Made by a program: the position numbers and the translations under genes
In this document: piece after piece, positions 23,912 to 36,838 of the stretch
Layout: every line of letters begins with the position of its first letter
Numbering within the stretch: the first letter of the stretch is position 1
The notes under the pieces: generated by a model
Told to the model about the DNA's origin: nothing
The model's input: the letters and a program-made list of their open reading frames with translations, nothing else
Database searches by the model: none
From: Stomorhina lunata
Taxonomy: Eukaryota; Arthropoda; Insecta; Diptera; Rhiniidae
Direction of reading: 5' to 3'
Assembly: GCA_933228675.1 (NCBI GenBank)
Contig: OW121743.1
Coordinates: forward strand, 53,176,328-53,240,327
Length of the DNA stretch: 64,000 nt

Positions 23912-25191
23912 CACAGGGCAACAGCAAAAATATGCTCGAGTAACCACTATATACATTTGATGTATCATGGCTACCTTAGTACAAAAATTGTAAGATTTTT
24001 AAATTCTATGGATAGGTTTTTTTTTTAAATTTCTTTGTAAAATTTCAATTTTTTTTAGACACTTTTTCACATAATTAATGATAACTCAGAAACTAATAAG
24101 CGGTTATTATTCAAATAACATCAGAAAAAATAAGATTTACATAGCCTTTGATTCATCTATATATCGAGTTTCAATCGGATCAATAGTATCAGAGTTATAA
24201 TAAAAAATTTAAGAAAAAATATATTTTGTACGTAAAAATAGCAAAAAATTTTGTTTTTAAAAAATAATGAAAAATAAAAAACGGCAAAAAAACTTATTCA
24301 CAATTAAGTGAATGGCCAGTAAAAATTGTAATAACTCGAAAACTGTTTAACCGATTTTAAAGACATGTAGCTTATTGGAAATTATTGCGTTTGCACTAAG
24401 AACCAGAATCCACGTTTTTGCAAAAGGGGGAATAAATAGCTTTAATTTTGCATAAACTGAAAATTTGTCAATTTTTCTCGATTTAAACGCTATTTTTTCA
24501 GATTTGGGGCCTATGCGCTACGTGTTAACGTCGTCCAATTCGACTAAAATTTTGTGGGTGGAAGTTTCTCACCAAATCTCACAATAATCCGACATGCACC
24601 CCTTGAAATTGGAAAATTTAATTTTTTCATACATTTGAAAACCCGCTATAATGCGTATATCAAGCAAAAAACTAAAATTTTGTGAAAATGAGCGAATTCA
24701 CTAAATTGTGAATAAATTCGAAAAAACTCAATCGATTTTTATGGTCGATATTAGATTTTGTTGCTATTATATGTCGCTATGCGATTAAATAATAAATCTG
24801 GGAGTTTTTTGCCGTTTTCGATTTTTCATGATTTTTTTAAAAAGAAAATTTTTGCCATTTTTATGTAAAAAATATATTTTTTTCTTAAGTTTTTTATTAT
24901 AACTCCGATACTATTGATCTGATTGAAACGCGATATATAGACGAATTGAAGGCTATGTAAATCTTAATTTTTCTGATTTTATTTTAATAACATCGGACTA
25001 GTAGTTTTTCAGTTATCATTAATTATTTTAAGAAATGTCTAAAAAAAAATTGCAATTTAAAAAAAAAAAATTTAAATCTATCCATAGAATTTAAAAATGT
25101 TACCATTTTTGTACAAAGGCAGTCATGATGCATCAAAATTGTATAGTGGTTTTAAGAGCACATGCAATTTTTTTTATTCTGATGTGCTGTG
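23912..25191. mobile_element. Foldback MITE with TTA target duplication (PIF/Harbinger-like), copy 1
   Basis: Ends CACAGGGCAACAGC.. and ..GTGCTGTG are flanked by an exact TTA at 23909-23911 and 25192-25194. Long inverted arms pair CTATGGATAGGTTT with TCTATCCATAG, TCAATCGGATCAATAGTATC with its complement near 24910, and TTAATGATAACT with GTTATCATTAA. The second copy at 62019-63262 has TAA on both sides. Exact TTA/TAA (TWA) duplications are characteristic of PIF/Harbinger transposons. Assignment is by inference because no transposase is encoded. Confidence 0.75.
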
Positions 25192-25194
25192 TTA

Positions 25195-26010
25195 TCTTTC
25201 CATAGACTGTCTGGTGCATGTTCTTGTATAGTAGGAGTATAGCCGGTATAATTTATAACTTAACAAAAAGTCGAGTTTGCCTGCCAGTATTACACTCTAA
25301 TAATTCCTCAACGGTCTGGCTTAATGCATTATTTTAGCACAGCTGCCAGGATTAGTAGTTTAAAGCTCGCTAGTTCTCTGATACTCATACCAATAATATA
25401 AAATATCTATACTATAATTCTTTTTGTCACAAACACATTTACTCCTGCATAGTCCTGTCGCTAGTTGTTTTAATAACAATTATTATAAATGGCTCACAAT
25501 ATGGCGTTTTTAACATCATTAGTCTATAAAGCTTAAATAATGCCAACATCCTTAGCAACACATACTTAATCACAACGATTTCTAAAGTTTCTTTACACAC
25601 ACATTTATACATACACATACATACATATTATACACACACACTCATTCTGAATCATAAGATATATTGTATTTTTAGCTAAGGATAAAAATTGTATACTTAT
25701 ACATTTTAGTTTTATATATTTTTTACTTAATCGTCTGTGTTCGTGAAAGTTTCTTGGCATTATCTATCCATAGACAAGACCTAATTTCCCCCTTTTTTGT
25801 TATCTGGTATTTTTTGCTTTTGTAATTGTAGACTTTCATTAATTTATTTTAGAATTATTTTTCGTTTTGTTAGTTTTGTTGTTGAGCATCATTTGCATAA
25901 AATAATTTCCATTATTAATTTATTTGAGTATTTGTTTCTCCTGGTTCCTGGTCTTTAGATGTTGAAAGAGATATGCAGTTTTATATAAATATATAAAGAG
26001 TGTTCCGAAT
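25195..26010. other. AT-rich intergenic sequence, no gene seen
   Basis: Contains an ACATACACAC-type microsatellite at 25595-25650; no gene recognised. Confidence 0.5.
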
Positions 26011-28310
26011 AAAATGCTTCCAGAAAATTTTAGAAAAATTTCCTACAAAAATAAGAAATTTTTGAAAATTTTTCCTATAAAAATAAGAAGTTTTTGAAAA
26101 TTTTCCTATAAAAATAAGAAATTTTTGAAAAATTTCCTATAAAAATAAGAAATTTTTGAAAAATTTCCTATAAAAATAAGAAATTTTTGAAAAATTTCCT
26201 ATAAAAATAAGAAATTTTTGAAAAATTTCTTATAAAAATAAGAAATTTTTGAAAAATTTCCTATAAAAATAAGAAATTTTTGAACAATTTCCTATACAAA
26301 TAAGAAATTTTCGAAAATTTCCTATAAAAATAAGAAATTTTTGAAAAATTTCCTATAAAAATAAGAAATTTTTGAAAAATTTCCTATAAAAATAAGAAAT
26401 TTTTGAAAAATGTCCTATTAAATAAGAAATTTTTGAAAAATGTCCTATAAAAATAAGAAAATTTTGAAAAATTTCCTATAAAAATAAGAAATTTTTAAAA
26501 CATTTCCTATAAAAATAGAAAATTTTTGAAAAATTTCCTATAAAAATAGAAAATTTTTGAAAATTTCCTATAAAAATAGAAAATTTTTTAAAAATTTCCT
26601 ATAAAAATAAGAAATTTTTGAAAAATTTCCTATCAAAATAGGAAATTTTTGAAAAATTTCCTATAAAAAAAGGAAATTTTTGAAAAATTTCCTATAAAAA
26701 TAAGAAAGTTTTGAAAAATTTCCTATAAAAATAAGAAATTTTTGAAAAATTTCCTGTAAAGCTGAAAATTTTTGAAAAATTTCCTGTAAAAATAAGAAAT
26801 TTTTGAAAAATTTCCTATAAAAATAAGAAATTTTTAAAACATTTCCTATAAAAATAGAAAAATTTTGAAAAATTTCCTATAAAAATAGAAAATTTTTGAA
26901 AATTTCCTATAAAAATAGAAAATTTTTTAAAAATTTCCTATAAAAATAAGAAATTTTTGAAAAATTTCCTATCAAAATAGGAAATTTTTGAAAAATTTCC
27001 TATAAAAAAAGGAAATTTTTGAAAAATTTCCTATAAAAATAAGAAAGTTTTGAAAAATTTCCTATAAAAATAAGAAATTTTTGAAAAATTTCCTGTAAAG
27101 CTGAAAATTTTTGAAAAATTTCCTATAAAAATAAGAAATTTTTGAAAAATTTCCTATAAAAATAAGAAATTTTTGAAAAATGTCCTATTAAATAAGAAAT
27201 TTTTGAAAAATGTCCTATAAAAATAAGAAAATTTTGAAAAATTTCCTATAAAAATAAGAAATTTTTAAAACATTTCCTATAAAAATAGAAAATTTTTGAA
27301 AAATTTCCTATAAAAATAGAAAATTTTTGAAAATTTCCTATAAAAATAGAAAATTTTTTAAAAATTTCCTATAAAAATAAGAAATTTTTGAAAAATTTCC
27401 TATCAAAATAGGAAATTTTTGAAAAATTTCCTATAAAAAAAGGAAATTTTTGAAAAATTTCCTATAAAAATAAGAAAGTTTTGAAAAATTTCCTATAAAA
27501 ATAAGAAATTTTTGAAAAATTTCCTGTAAAGCTGAAAATTTTTGAAAAATTTCCTGTAAAAATGGAAATTTTTCAAAAACTTTCTATAAAAATAATAAAT
27601 TTTTGAAAAATTTCATATAAAAACAAGAAATTTTTGAAAAATTTCCTATAAAAATAAGAAATTTTCGAAAAATTTCCTATAAAAATAAGAAATTTTTGAA
27701 AATTTTCCTATAAAAATAAGAAATTTTTGCAAAAATTTCCTATAAAAATAAGAAATTTTTGCAAAATTTTCCTATAAAAATAAGAAATTTTTGAAAAATT
27801 TCCTATAAAAATAAGAAATTTTTGAAAAATTTCCTATAAAAATAAGAAATTTTTGAAAAATTTCCTATAAAAATAAGAAATTTTTTAAAAATTTCCTATA
27901 AAAATAAGAAATTTTTTAAAAATTTCCTATAAAATAAGAAATTTTTGAAAAATTTCCTATAAAAATAAGAAATTTTTGAAACATTTCTTATAAAAATAAG
28001 AAATTTTTGAAAAAATTCCTATAAAAATAAGAAATTTTTGACAAATTTCCTATAAAAATAAGAAATTAAATTTTAAGAAATTAAATCTAAATTAATCTAA
28101 ATATAAAATTAAGAAATTTTTGAAAATTTTTTTATAAAAATAAGAAATTTTTAAAAATTTTCTATAAATTAAGAAATTTTTCAAAAATTTCCTATAAAAA
28201 TAAGAAATTTTTGAAAATTTTTTTATAATAATAAGAAATTTTTTAAAAATTTCCTATAAAAATAAGAAATTTTTGAAAAGTTTCCTATATTAAGAAGTTT
28301 TTGTTTCTTA
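26011..28310 (+). repeat. 31-bp S1 satellite array with higher-order duplication
   Basis: About 73 units of the same plan as 1-2709 but more diverged. A variant unit containing CCTGTAAAGCTGAAAATTTT occurs with its GCTG at 26761, 27100 and 27531 (spacings 339 and 431, total 770). The TGTCCTATTAAATAAG variant at 26411 and 27181 is also 770 apart. A segment of about 770 bp has therefore been duplicated in tandem, with a 339 bp sub-block. Confidence 0.93.
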
Positions 28311-28635
28311 TTTTAATAACAATTTTTTTAAAAATGTCCTATTTTTATAGGAAATTATTCAAAAATGTACTATTTTTATAGGAAATTTTTCATAAATTTC
28401 TTATTTTAATAGAAAATTTTTAAAATATATCTTATTTTTATACAAAATTTTTAGAAAATTTCCTATTTTGATAAGAAAATTTTTCAAAAATTTTAGATTT
28501 TAATAAAAAATTTTTCAAAAATGTTTTATAGATAATTTTTCAATAATTTGTTTTTTTATAGGTAATTTTTCAAAAATTTCCTATTTTTATAATAAATTTT
28601 TCAAAAGTTTAATATTTTTATAGGATATTTTAATT
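28311..28635 (-). repeat. Inverted, degenerate right edge of the 26-28.6 kb satellite
   Basis: Units switch to the reverse orientation (TTATTTTTATAGGAAATTTT, CAAAAATG) at about 28300, and decay by 28635. Confidence 0.8.
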
Positions 28636-29570
28636 GGAACATTTCTCATTTATTCCTTTGCCAATTTTAGTTTTTGATGTTTAAGTTGTTTTACGCAGCA
28701 CAATGGGATAAAAAGAAAATCATCTATTCATTTCTATTAATAGCTATTCATATTCAGTCGAATTATGGAATACGATACTTTAATTAAATGGTGTTGCATA
28801 CTTTGAGAAGGTTTGAAATTTTTATGGTTTTATACATAACTTCTAGTTTAATAAAAGTACAAAAGGGATTTCTTTTACAAGAATCTAAAAAACTGGTCAT
28901 GTTTAAAGCCTGTAAAAGTTTCATTAACACAATTAACATGATTGCAGTAAATTTTTACTAAAACCTCCTAAAAGTAGGCAATACTATTTTCCAAAAGTTA
29001 CTCAAATATCTTATATATATATTTAAATGCATCCTTTTTGAAACTAAACATTTGATCACATTTTCCTTCCCTCCCCACCCACTGTACCTTGTCTTGCTCT
29101 TCTTACCCATCACTTTTGTATTTTTAGTTTCATATCCAACTGACAATTTCTTTGTTATACGTAAACTGACAGTGATTTGAAAAATCTTGTATATTTTTTT
29201 TACTTGTTAGTGCGAGAATATCATAGAAGAGTCGGGAAGTATAATAAATTCTTCATTTATTTATATATTGCAGAGATTTATTAAATTAAAAACATAATTA
29301 CGAGGACTCGGGTTTTTGTTTATAATTTAAATTGGGATGAAAGTGAGGAACACGAAATGGATAGCGAAGTGCCAAATTTCATTTGGGTTAATTTGTAAAG
29401 TAACGAATTTGGTTGTGATAATAACGACAGAGAAAAAGTTGTTTAAATTTGGATTTTGAGAATAATTAAATAAGTTTTATGTTGTTATTTAAAAAAGAGT
29501 GGTTAGTTAGTAAATTGACAGTCAACTGCGATGTGAGCTGTCATTCTTTAGTATTTTTTTAGTAAAAAGT
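28636..29570. other. Intergenic sequence, no gene seen
   Basis: AT-rich DNA without recognised repeat or gene. Confidence 0.45.
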
Positions 29571-30740
29571 TGAAAAAATTTAAACATGAAAAGCCGCACT
29601 TTGGTATTTCTGTTGCAAAAAAGACACTTTTTGACCACCGCTTTTGAAAATTCTAATGAAGCAGTTCTATAACGAAGAGTCTTGATATTAAGGATTTATC
29701 ATTGTTTTCAAGAAAATTTTATATTTTGTGTTAAAAAAAAAAAAGGTATTGAAATGTGCTTAATGTTCTAAAACGAAAAGTGATGAAATTTTTCATCAAA
29801 ATCAGTAGCTCATGCATCGACTATAGTTTTACAGCTTTAAACTTGATGTCGATTTAATTAAGACGTAGAGCCTTAGTTTAAGTTTTCGAAAGAAAATAAC
29901 TTTATTTCTTATATAGTTTAGGAGATATCAGGAAATCAGCAAAGCTCTTTAAAAATTTGTGTTTTCGTTTTTCTTTGGACAAAAACTAAGTTGGCTCAGT
30001 TTTGCTCGGTGCTCCCACTATTAATGTATGAAAGGCGGAAGTCTCTTCTTTGGATTAAGCGAAAAAAATTCACCGAAATTCACCGATCGTAGAACAAATT
30101 TCAAAATTTTCTGAAAAAAGTCATTTAAATTGTTACACATAATTTAAGCAAAAAGTGTTGCAGTCGTTTAGTCGTAACTTTTTAATCAAATTGCATTTAA
30201 GTGTAAGTTCAAGGCAGGTATCCCTAGGAGTCGACGAATTTCCAAAATTAGTAGAGCTCTTTTTTGAGTCAACTAATAGACATGTGCCAAGTTTTATCAA
30301 ATTCTGTTTAGAACTGCGCCATATATATCGAGAAGATAAATAAGTCAAAAATGGGGGTCCAAAGTAGGAACCCCCCAAGAGTTAACGGATTTCAACAAAA
30401 GTGGAGCTCTTTGTTGAATTTAATTATAGACATATGCCGAATGCTATCAAATTTCGTTGACAATTCCGGCCTATACATTAAAAACAAAAAATTAAGTGAA
30501 AAATGGGGTCCAAGGCAGGTACCTCAAAAAGTCTAGGGATCTCAAAAGTAGTATAACTCATTATTAAATCAATTAACAGACGTGTGCTGAATGTTTTCAA
30601 ATTCCGTTTAGAATTGCGGCTTATACATTAAAAAACATAATAATTGAAAAAACTGAACAAGTGTGCAAAATTTTATCGTTCTAGGGTCACTCCTACTATT
30701 TTTCACACTTCGATATATGAAGAAATGCCACTTAGCGCCG
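29571..30740 (+). mobile_element. Unclassified dispersed repeat (family E) with a triplicated 150-bp module
   Basis: Three tandem modules are marked by GCAGGTATCCCTAGGAGTCG (about 30213), GTAGGAACCCCCCAAGAGTT (about 30363) and GCAGGTACCTCAAAAAGTCT (about 30512), spaced about 150 bp. Each continues with a GAGCTC/ACTCATT block, AT.GACAT.TGCC and a TT.AGAA.TGCG.C.TATA segment. Reverse-complement fragments lie at 15781-16265 and 21300-21480. No protein signature. Confidence 0.6.
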
Positions 30741-30850
30741 CGGCGATTAAAGTAATTCTGAGTCGATGGTTATCAGAAAAATATTTCTATTAGTGGCAAA
30801 CATTAGCAAAAACCCAATATAACCTCCCCATCTATGGTAGTTTAAATTAT

Positions 30851-31641
30851 AAAAAAGTAAGTAAGTGCTATAGTCGGTCACGCCCGTCCATACGATACCC
30901 TTCACCACTAAGGTCAAAGGTGTTCTATTTCCTGTATAAAGGCAAATATTTGCTAAATTTTGCCATCGTACAAACATTTTCTCAAAACTTATATATTTAA
31001 GCTGTTTTCGTCATTTGGACTTATATGAGAGCTAGGGTCAAATGTGAACCGATTATCTCAAAATTTGGCGAATTGATTATGTTGAAAAAAATGAACTCAA
31101 AATTTTCTTTATCTTCATATTTACGAGCGTTTTAGTGATTTTCGTCTCATTTAATGCGTTTTGAAAGAAGAGCTTTTATGGGAGCTATGGTCAAATGTAT
31201 ACCGATTTCAAAGAAATTTGGTATAGTAATTTTGGTTTATACAAGCAGTATTTGTTTTAAATTTCATGAAAAATATATTGATATTTGGGGCCAAAATATA
31301 AATTTCGGAAAGTGGGATCTTTGGGTGGTACCATAAATAATGAACCGATTTTGACAAATTTCAATAGCCATGGTCTCACTATCAAAAAAATGATTTGTGC
31401 CAAATTTCATTAAATTTTCTTTAGAATTGCGACCTGTACTTTGATTACATGGCTTACATGGGGGTAAAGCCAGCCTTCCAGACGGACGGACGGTCGGACT
31501 GACATCGCTAAATCGAATCAGAAAGTAATTCTAAGCCTATTGGTATAGTAAAAGGTGGGTCTAAGACAAATATTTCTATGCGTTACATACATCAGCACAA
31601 ACTTATAATACCCTTTCCACCTATGGTGGTGAAGGGTATAA
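30851..31641 (-). mobile_element. Helentron/DINE-like element, family B (copy B2)
   Basis: A complete reverse copy. It runs from AAGTAAGTAAGTGCTATAGT with the GGTCACGCCCGTCC stem through CATTTGACC/CATAGCTC modules. A GACGGACGGACGG tract (about 31480) follows, and the element ends in the TATAATACCC..GGTGAAGGGTATAA hairpin at 31608-31641. The frames in it are not coding. Confidence 0.7.
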
Positions 31642-31668
31642 TGATCTGTGCCAAATTTCATTAAATTA

Positions 31669-34600
31669 CACTGCTCTGCAAAAATTCATTTTTTGTCTTT
31701 TCTTTTAATAAAACTATGCGGACTATATGGATCTTGATGCGCTAAACTCAAATCCGTTTTCGGGTTTTCTCCATGAGATCTGCATTTCTTTTATGGGCGT
31801 GGCAAGTTTTTCCCCTTAAATTAGTCAGGTACGGAGACCTATTTCGTCCCAACTCGAGAACGACTCATCCGATTTTCAAAATTAAAACACTTGAAGATGC
31901 ATAACAATTGCATTTATTTTAGTCTAATATAATTTTTCTGTATCTCTTATCGTTTTGGAGTTATTTAGAAATTAATGGAGAAAAATTTTTTTTCGTGCGA
32001 AATTCGTAATTTTTTCAGATTAAAAATGTAATTAAAACAAGATAAAGTAAAATTTTAAAATTTTAAACATTTTTCTAAGAGCTACATATCTTAAGTATAA
32101 AATAAGCTATAAACCATAAAAATTGGTTTAAAAATTTGAATTTTATTACCAATTTACCACAGGTATCCAATATTGCAATGCAACCAACCTTACATATAAC
32201 CATAAGATTTCATTAGGTAATGAAGCTTTTATTCTTAAGATATGATATTCTTAAGATATGTAGCTCTTAGATGTTTAAAATGTTAAAATTTTACTTTATC
32301 TTTTTTTAATTACATTTTTAACCTGAAAAAAATTACGAATTTCGCACGAAAAAAAAGTTTTCTCCATTAATAATAACTCCAAAACGATAAGAGATACAGA
32401 AAAATTATATTAGACTGAAATAAATGCAATTTTGTTATGCATCTTCAAGTGTTTTAATTTTGAAAATCGGATGAGTCGTTCTCGAGTTAGGACGAAATAG
32501 GTCTCCGTATCTGACTAATTTAAGGGGAAAATTTTGTCACGCCCATAAAAAAACAAGTAAGAGTGGTATATTCGGCTTTGCCGAATCTTGGATACCCTTC
32601 ACCAATGGTGCTGCAAAAGTACTTAATGTAATTCCTAGCAAAATTTGGTTATACTAGTATTATATGCAAAGAGTCTTTAAAATTAAGAGTCGGAAAAAGA
32701 AAAGCTTTTCGGTGGCGTCATCATCTAGGATAGTTATGCACCCAAAGGTTAGGTTGGGCAGGTGGCTGATGTCTAGGGAAGCTTCACTTAGGTTCTAAAG
32801 TGGTCCCTTTGTGAAAGATAATGATTACTAGACTACAAGTAGAGAATACATATTTAAGCCAGCCAGTAGCTTCGAAATAAAATATACACATATTTTACGA
32901 ACATTTAATAAAGTTCGATAGACCAGATAAACCATGCGGAAAAGATGCTTCAAAATGTAGATGCCCTTACATTTGCAATAGCACATCGATTTGATGAAGT
33001 TTAAGTATTCTGGCATGCAACCCAAAAACACTGTGCCCAGTGAGGGTTGTGCACTTTAATTCGTACGAATTATCCCACCAGTAAAAGTTCTTGATTAGTT
33101 ATGTAAAACTCTGAAGTTAGCGGACTGATTTAGGTCAAAGCTTTAACAATGATAAGCCTTAAAATTATAGGGTATACACTCTTAGTTTTAGATACATACG
33201 TGAAATATATAGCTTTTGAATGGATGGATATCAGCTTTGTCGGAAAAGTTATTAAAGATTTACTTATTAATCTGAAGTTAGTTAATTAATTAAAATGAAC
33301 ACTTCATCAATAATATTTGGGATGTATTGTTCTTTCGATCTGTCCGATGGATGTTTGGAAAGTTTTGCTCTAGTTCCTTGTGCAATTTTAATGTGATTTA
33401 ATTTATCAGCATTAAATCGATTCCCGGTCGGGGTTATATGGGAGATTTCACTAAATGTGAATAGAGCTCCCCCATTTTCAATATCGAACTTTTCAAGAGA
33501 TCAGAAATACTTTTGTCAAATGTTGTCCCTCTAAAAAGTTTATTTTAGACGCTATCGCCCTGAATATCAATATTGTACAACGTCTTTATACTAAATGTCA
33601 TCATCGTATCTTAGCCGAAGTTATACGGGATCAATTGTCAAACGTGAATGGATTTCTCCCAATTGCATTTAAAAAATTTAAATTGTCGTTGATATGTGAG
33701 ATACTTACATACATATGTAGGTTTTGAACGGATATCATTGCATTTTTGTACTTCCTAGGAAGATTACCTATAATTTGATATATAATACATTCTCAAATGT
33801 TATCATAATGTTCAAAAGTCAGACACAAAATTAAGATTAATGCAGAGTGTCTGTCTGCTAAAATCAGATTTGTGGAGCTCCTGGATTTTACACACAATTT
33901 TAGAATATTGTCCCACCCTGAATTTTATCATTGTCGATCAAAACACCATCGCTTAAACGCTAAATTATATCTACCACAAATTACCGAATGCATCAGGATT
34001 TAGGTAATCCCCTGCGAAGGACGCTATTTAATTTAATCAAAATAAACACCTGAGATATCGACAAAACAGGAGCTCCAAAAACTTGACTACAACAGAAAAA
34101 ATTACATACAGGTAGACGGACGGACAAAAAAACAGACGGGTGGACGGACGGACGGAGGTCGCGAAATCGATTCTCCTGCCGATTCAAAGTTGATCGGTAC
34201 AGTTTGAATGGTATTCGTAATCAGATTTGTGGAGTATAGATTTTAGAAAATCCTCACACAAAGAACGATGTCAAATTTCATCACAATCGGTCCATAAACA
34301 CCTGAGATATCGCTGAAACAATACTTGCGAAATGTAAACAAAATTTCTTAGACACGTACTTTGAGCAATTTGCTGTACATCAAATGTAGTGTTATTGCGA
34401 TATCTCAATTGTTTACGGACCGCTTTTGATAAAATTTAATAACGTGCTTGGCGGGGGAATTTCCTAAAATCTGATATAAAATTTATGTAGGTCCGTACTA
34501 AAGGAGGATGGTTTTTCCTATTTCTGCATTTCATTTTTTCAACAAACATTCTCTAATGCGAACTTTGGGCAATTTGCGATACATCAAATTCAATGTTTTG

Positions 34601-35204
34601 GCGATATCTCAGTTGTTTATGGACCGATTTTGATAAAATTTTACAGAGTTTTTGGGAAACTATTTCCTACAATCTGATATATAATATATTATCACATGTA
34701 CACCAGGAGTATCTTTTTTCTCTTGTTATTTAAAAGTGTGTTTCAATCAAAAATTTTAAAATTTTCGTCTAATTTTTGGTATTTTTTCGATATTTTCGGT
34801 GTTTATAAACCGATTTTAATGAAATTTAATAGCGTTCATTGCGGGAGAATTTCCTAAAATCTGATATATAATTTATGTAAGTCCATCCTCCAGGGGCTTC
34901 AGAAACTTGATTTCAACAGACAGACAGACGGACGGACAGACAGACAGACAGACAGACGGACATCGCTTAATCGATTCTCCTCCCGATTCTGAGTCGATCG
35001 GTATAATTTTTATGGGGTCTACGATCACTAATAAAAAAATTACAAACGGAATCACAAACTTATAATACCCTTTCACCTATTGGTGAAGGGTATAAAAATC
35101 CAGATCTGATGGAAAACAACCGACAGTGGATCTGAGTTAAGCGCATCAAAATCCATGTAGTCCACATAGTTTTATTAAAAGGAGGATTTGGCTGCAGAGC
35201 AGTG
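31669..35204. mobile_element. Foldback MITE with TTA target duplication, split by Helentron C2
   Basis: Ends CACTGCTCTGCA (31669) and TGCAGAGCAGTG (ending 35204) are flanked by exact TTA at 31666-31668 and 35205-35207. The arms pair GAGACCTATTTCGTCC (31839) with GGACGAAATAGGTCTC (32489), CGAGAACGACTCATCCGATT with AATCGGATGAGTCGTTCTCG, and TATGGATCTTGATGCGC with GCGCATCAAAATCCATG (35140). The element without C2 is about 1.0 kb. It has the same TWA duplication class as 23912-25191 and 62019-63262 but different terminal sequence. Confidence 0.75.
32552..35094 (-). mobile_element. Helentron/DINE-like element, family C (copy C2)
   Basis: Nearly the same sequence as 18253-20692 throughout, with a perfect ATTCGGCTTTGCCGAAT stem-loop at its left end. 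Relative to C1 it has an extra stretch at about 34430-34600 and lacks some short internal segments. Complement-(GTCY)n tracts lie at 34112-34156 and 34915-34962. The insertion is in an A-run of the foldback arm. The opposite arm (around 31795, CTTTTATGGGCGTGG) gives the uninterrupted version. Confidence 0.75.
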
Positions 35205-35385
35205 TTATCTTTAGAATTGCGACCTGTACTTTGATTACATTGTTTACATGGGGGTAAAGCCAGCCGTCCAGCCAGACGTACTGACATCGCTTAATCGACT
35301 CAGAAAATGATTCTAAGCCTATTGGTATACTAAAAAGTGGATCTAAGATAAATATTTCCGCCTATGGTGGTGAAGGGTATAAAAA

Positions 35386-35721
35386 CGTAGTTTGGCCAAA
35401 TTTATACGAATTGAAAACATGGATTATAATTCATATTTACTTGAGCTACGATTCCATTGCAGTAGATATTATACTTAAATTATTAAAATGTATATCAAAA
35501 ATAACAACACCTGTATGTTTAAATTTTGTCCTTTCATTTAAAAATTCCTTAAAAACAAAATCCTTAAATTAATAACTTATCATTTATATAAATTCTTTTG
35601 TAAGGCTATTGAAATTTATTCTACAAAAAATTGCTTCATTAAACAGAAAAATTACATGTTACAATGAAAATGTAATGAAAGTACAATAGTTGTGAATAGA
35701 AAAATAGCGCTTCACTCTGAG
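35386..35721. other. Intergenic sequence, no gene seen
   Basis: AT-rich; nothing recognised. Confidence 0.4.
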
Positions 35722-36838
35722 CTGTTTTTATATGCATGTCGAGGGTTTATATTCAAAAAGTGCTATCTACAAATTCACAATTTTACAGGAGAGCGAAAAA
35801 AAACTGTTTTTGTTATTAACTATAAGAATAGTAAATAGACTTTGTTTTACAATACTATACAAATTAGGGCTAAGATTTTGTACAAATTAAGTTTTTTTAT
35901 TAACTCCTTATATTTTTGCTTCTATAGTAGATAGCACTTTTTACGAGTTAAAATTTTATCGTTTCAAATACTAAAGCAAGTAGATAGTCTTATTTTAACA
36001 AGAAAACAAAAATAAAATATCATCGGCTTAATACGCAAACCTGCTAACTCACTTTTAACAAATTTTGCAGGAGAGATCAAAAACTTATTATATTTTACAA
36101 TTTTATTTTATATTTTTCATTTTTCAAAAACAAAAATACGATACGTTCTTCTGGATTTAGCAGTTTTTCTTACAAAAATGTTCGATTAGTGGATTTAGCA
36201 GTTTTTCTTACCGAACTTTTTAGCACACTTCGAGACTCAAATTAAAGAAAACATACATGCTGGTGGACGGGGCGCATTTTTCTCTACCACATGGCATCAA
36301 AATCTCAATTTACTTAAAAAGTGGACTTAGCAGGTTTTCATATTAAGCCGACGATATAAAGAAAATTTCGGCATTTATAAATATATCACGAATTTTAATT
36401 AAAAAATAAGATTTTTGAATAAAACAAGATTTATTATAATAATTTTAATAGAATTCAAGGTATTCTCTTTCTTATATGAGCTTTATTTGCAATCTGTTAA
36501 GGTCAAATTCCGAGCATATTTTTAAATCCATGATTACAGTACTTCGTGGGGAAATGTGGTCCAATTTGTTGGTTTATCACAAATTACAATGCATATTTTA
36601 TAACAATTGTTATTATTTCCACAAATATTTTTTATGTAGATAGCACTATTTTTTGATTATGAAGTAGATAGCACAAACACAATTTATAAAAAAATGTTTT
36701 AGAATTATAATTATTTCTTAAAATTTGTATGACATATGACAGACAAGCCAAGGAACACGTTTCTATTAAAAACCATTTTGGTCGAAAATGTACATAGCAC
36801 TTTTAGAATATAAAGCGTCGATGTATACAGTAAAATTA
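35722..36838. mobile_element. Foldback element with AGTGCTATCTAC arms
   Basis: Left landmarks ATGTCGAGGGTTTATATTC (35737), AAAAGTGCTATCTAC (35757) and ATCGGCTTAATACGCAAACC (36022) pair with complementary copies at 36780-36830 and 36310-36355. GTAGATAGCAC recurs at 35928, 36638 and 36663. A direct repeat of TGGATTTAGCAGTTTTTCTT lies at 36153 and 36189 near the centre. The boundary and target duplication are not resolved. Confidence 0.6.

Larger units (their letters stand above)
31642..35385 (-). mobile_element. Second partial family B copy, split by nested insertions
   Basis: 31642-31668 and 35205-35385 together give the terminal third of a B element: the CCAAATTTCATTAAATT / CTTTAGAATTGCGACCTGTA junction, a GTCC-type tract complement near 35262-35285, and the GGTGAAGGGTATAA end. 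It is directly adjacent to B2. It is interrupted by the foldback at 31669-35204, which itself holds C2. Confidence 0.65.
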
